NCBI RefSeq assembly: GCF_041088075.1
Contig: NZ_JBGCVY010000020.1
Coordinates: forward strand, 1 to 64,000
DNA: 64,000 bases
From: Mucilaginibacter_A sp041088075
GTDB lineage: Bacteria; Bacteroidota; Bacteroidia; Sphingobacteriales; Sphingobacteriaceae
Reading direction: 5' to 3'
Position 1 is the stretch's first letter, and each line of letters begins with the position of its first letter. This document shows positions 63,626-64,000 of this stretch, one piece after another. The position numbers and the translations under genes are program-made. Below the pieces are notes generated by a model. The model was not told where the DNA came from and ran no database searches. It saw only the letters and a program-made list of their open reading frames with translations.

Positions 63626-64000
63626 ATGGATAGTATTAATCAACAGCAGCCGGAAGACAATTTGAAGGATTTGCAAGGCAGCGACGCCGCACAAAAAATG
63701 AAAGAACTGGCCGAACGTGCCGACTCTTGCTTTTTTTGCTCGAACATTAAAACAGGGCTTCCGTTTTCAACCCGGCCAATGTCGGTTTTAAAAGTAGATG
63801 ATGCCGGGACCTTTTGGTTTTTAAGTTCAAACGACAGTACAAAAAATGCAGAATTGAGCCACGACCCTTTTGTACAACTTTTGTTTCAAGGTTCTTCCTT
63901 TTCCGGTTTTTTAAATGTTTATGGCATTGCCGAAGTAAGCACCGACAAAGCAAAAATCAAAGAATTGTGGAAGCCAATTTTGAAAACCTGGTTTACCGAA
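63626..64000 (+). CDS. General-stress/pyridoxamine 5'-phosphate oxidase family protein (incomplete)
   Basis: 125 residues from the ATG at 63626 to the window edge, no stop. MDSINQQQPEDNLKDLQGSD, then CFFCSNIKTGLPFSTRPMSV and DDAGTFWFLSSNDSTKNAEL and DPFVQLLFQGSS are the split-barrel FMN-binding fold of general stress protein 26-like proteins. These bind flavin and pyridoxal-type ligands; function mostly unknown. Probably 160-180 residues long, so the C-terminal third lies beyond the window. Confidence 0.85.
   Translation, partial: MDSINQQQPEDNLKDLQGSDAAQKMKELAERADSCFFCSNIKTGLPFSTRPMSVLKVDDAGTFWFLSSNDSTKNAELSHDPFVQLLFQGSSFSGFLNVYGIAEVSTDKAKIKELWKPILKTWFTE

Noticed and set aside
1..64000. CRISPR array, tRNA or rRNA genes
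   Set aside because: No regularly spaced identical repeats with unique spacers, no cloverleaf sequence and no rRNA signature recognised on either strand. The 68-base tandem units lack unique spacers.

Overview
The window looks like chromosome of a Bacteroidota bacterium, probably Sphingobacteriia/Chitinophagia-like; I cannot fix the genus. Reasons: a type IX secretion plug-like protein (18724-20007), Bacteroidota-type promoter boxes (TTG, 19 bases, TAnnTTTG upstream of kup at 60201-60230), signal peptides ending in AQ or CQ, carboxypeptidase-regulatory-domain and IgGFc-binding-type exported proteins, and the short palindromic intergenic repeats common in this phylum. No rRNA, tRNA, CRISPR array, transposase or integrase was recognised.

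Layout. 1-0.5 kb: start of a secreted IgGFc-binding-type protein. 0.5-1.55 kb: a nest of repeats. 1.55-5.6 kb: TesA-like lipase/esterase divergent from a YbbA/YbbP-type ABC exporter. 5.6-13.6 kb: an accessory hotspot. It holds an unusual secreted two-gene unit (tail-fibre-like collar protein plus an 899-residue coiled-coil protein with a hydrophobic Gly-rich core), then GNAT, AraC, SDR and DoxX-like genes. These blocks are separated by partial copies of one ancestral junction. 13.6-25.7 kb: mostly core genes (FUSC protein, ABC-F ATPase, T9SS plug-like, 3'-5' exonuclease, fused dipeptide ABC ATPase, RNase R, polyprenyl synthetase). 25.7-32.3 kb: two toxin-antitoxin modules, an NmrA oxidoreductase, a CDP-ribitol synthase fusion with a TagF-like polymerase, and a NucS-like nuclease. 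32.3-45.8 kb: rplU-rpmA, a lipoprotein, a GltP symporter, an ECF sigma operon, a small AT-rich module bracketed by inverted repeats, a glycosyltransferase, Hsp20, a thioesterase, NDH-2 and an HNH endonuclease. 46-51.2 kb: a maltose-type phosphorolytic operon (pgmB, GH65, GH13). 51.2-57.1 kb: a periplasmic PaoABC-like molybdenum hydroxylase with its maturation genes. 57.5-64 kb: an orphan membrane protein, an NtrC-type regulator, kup, a Cof-type phosphatase and a partial stress protein.

The strongest unexplained signal is a roughly 29-base motif. It reads CACCAATTTTTA, 3-5 variable bases, then the core GGTAAAAGAAGCAT. I count about 55 copies or near-copies on both strands, near one per 1.2 kb. 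It lies at gene ends, in inverted pairs, across start and stop codons, and inside genes in at least four reading frames. Size, density, AT-rich flank, inverted pairs and in-gene copies resemble DNA-uptake signal sequences of Pasteurellaceae and Neisseriaceae; this is inference, and a mobile REP-like repeat or a protein-binding site is possible. It is called 'the GAAGCAT motif' below. A second signal is a three-copy element at about 5.66, 9.39 and 13.40 kb. Each copy has an ECF-type promoter (GTAACC, exactly 16 bases, CGTA), a conserved roughly 75-nt stretch and an intrinsic terminator, suggesting a small RNA family.
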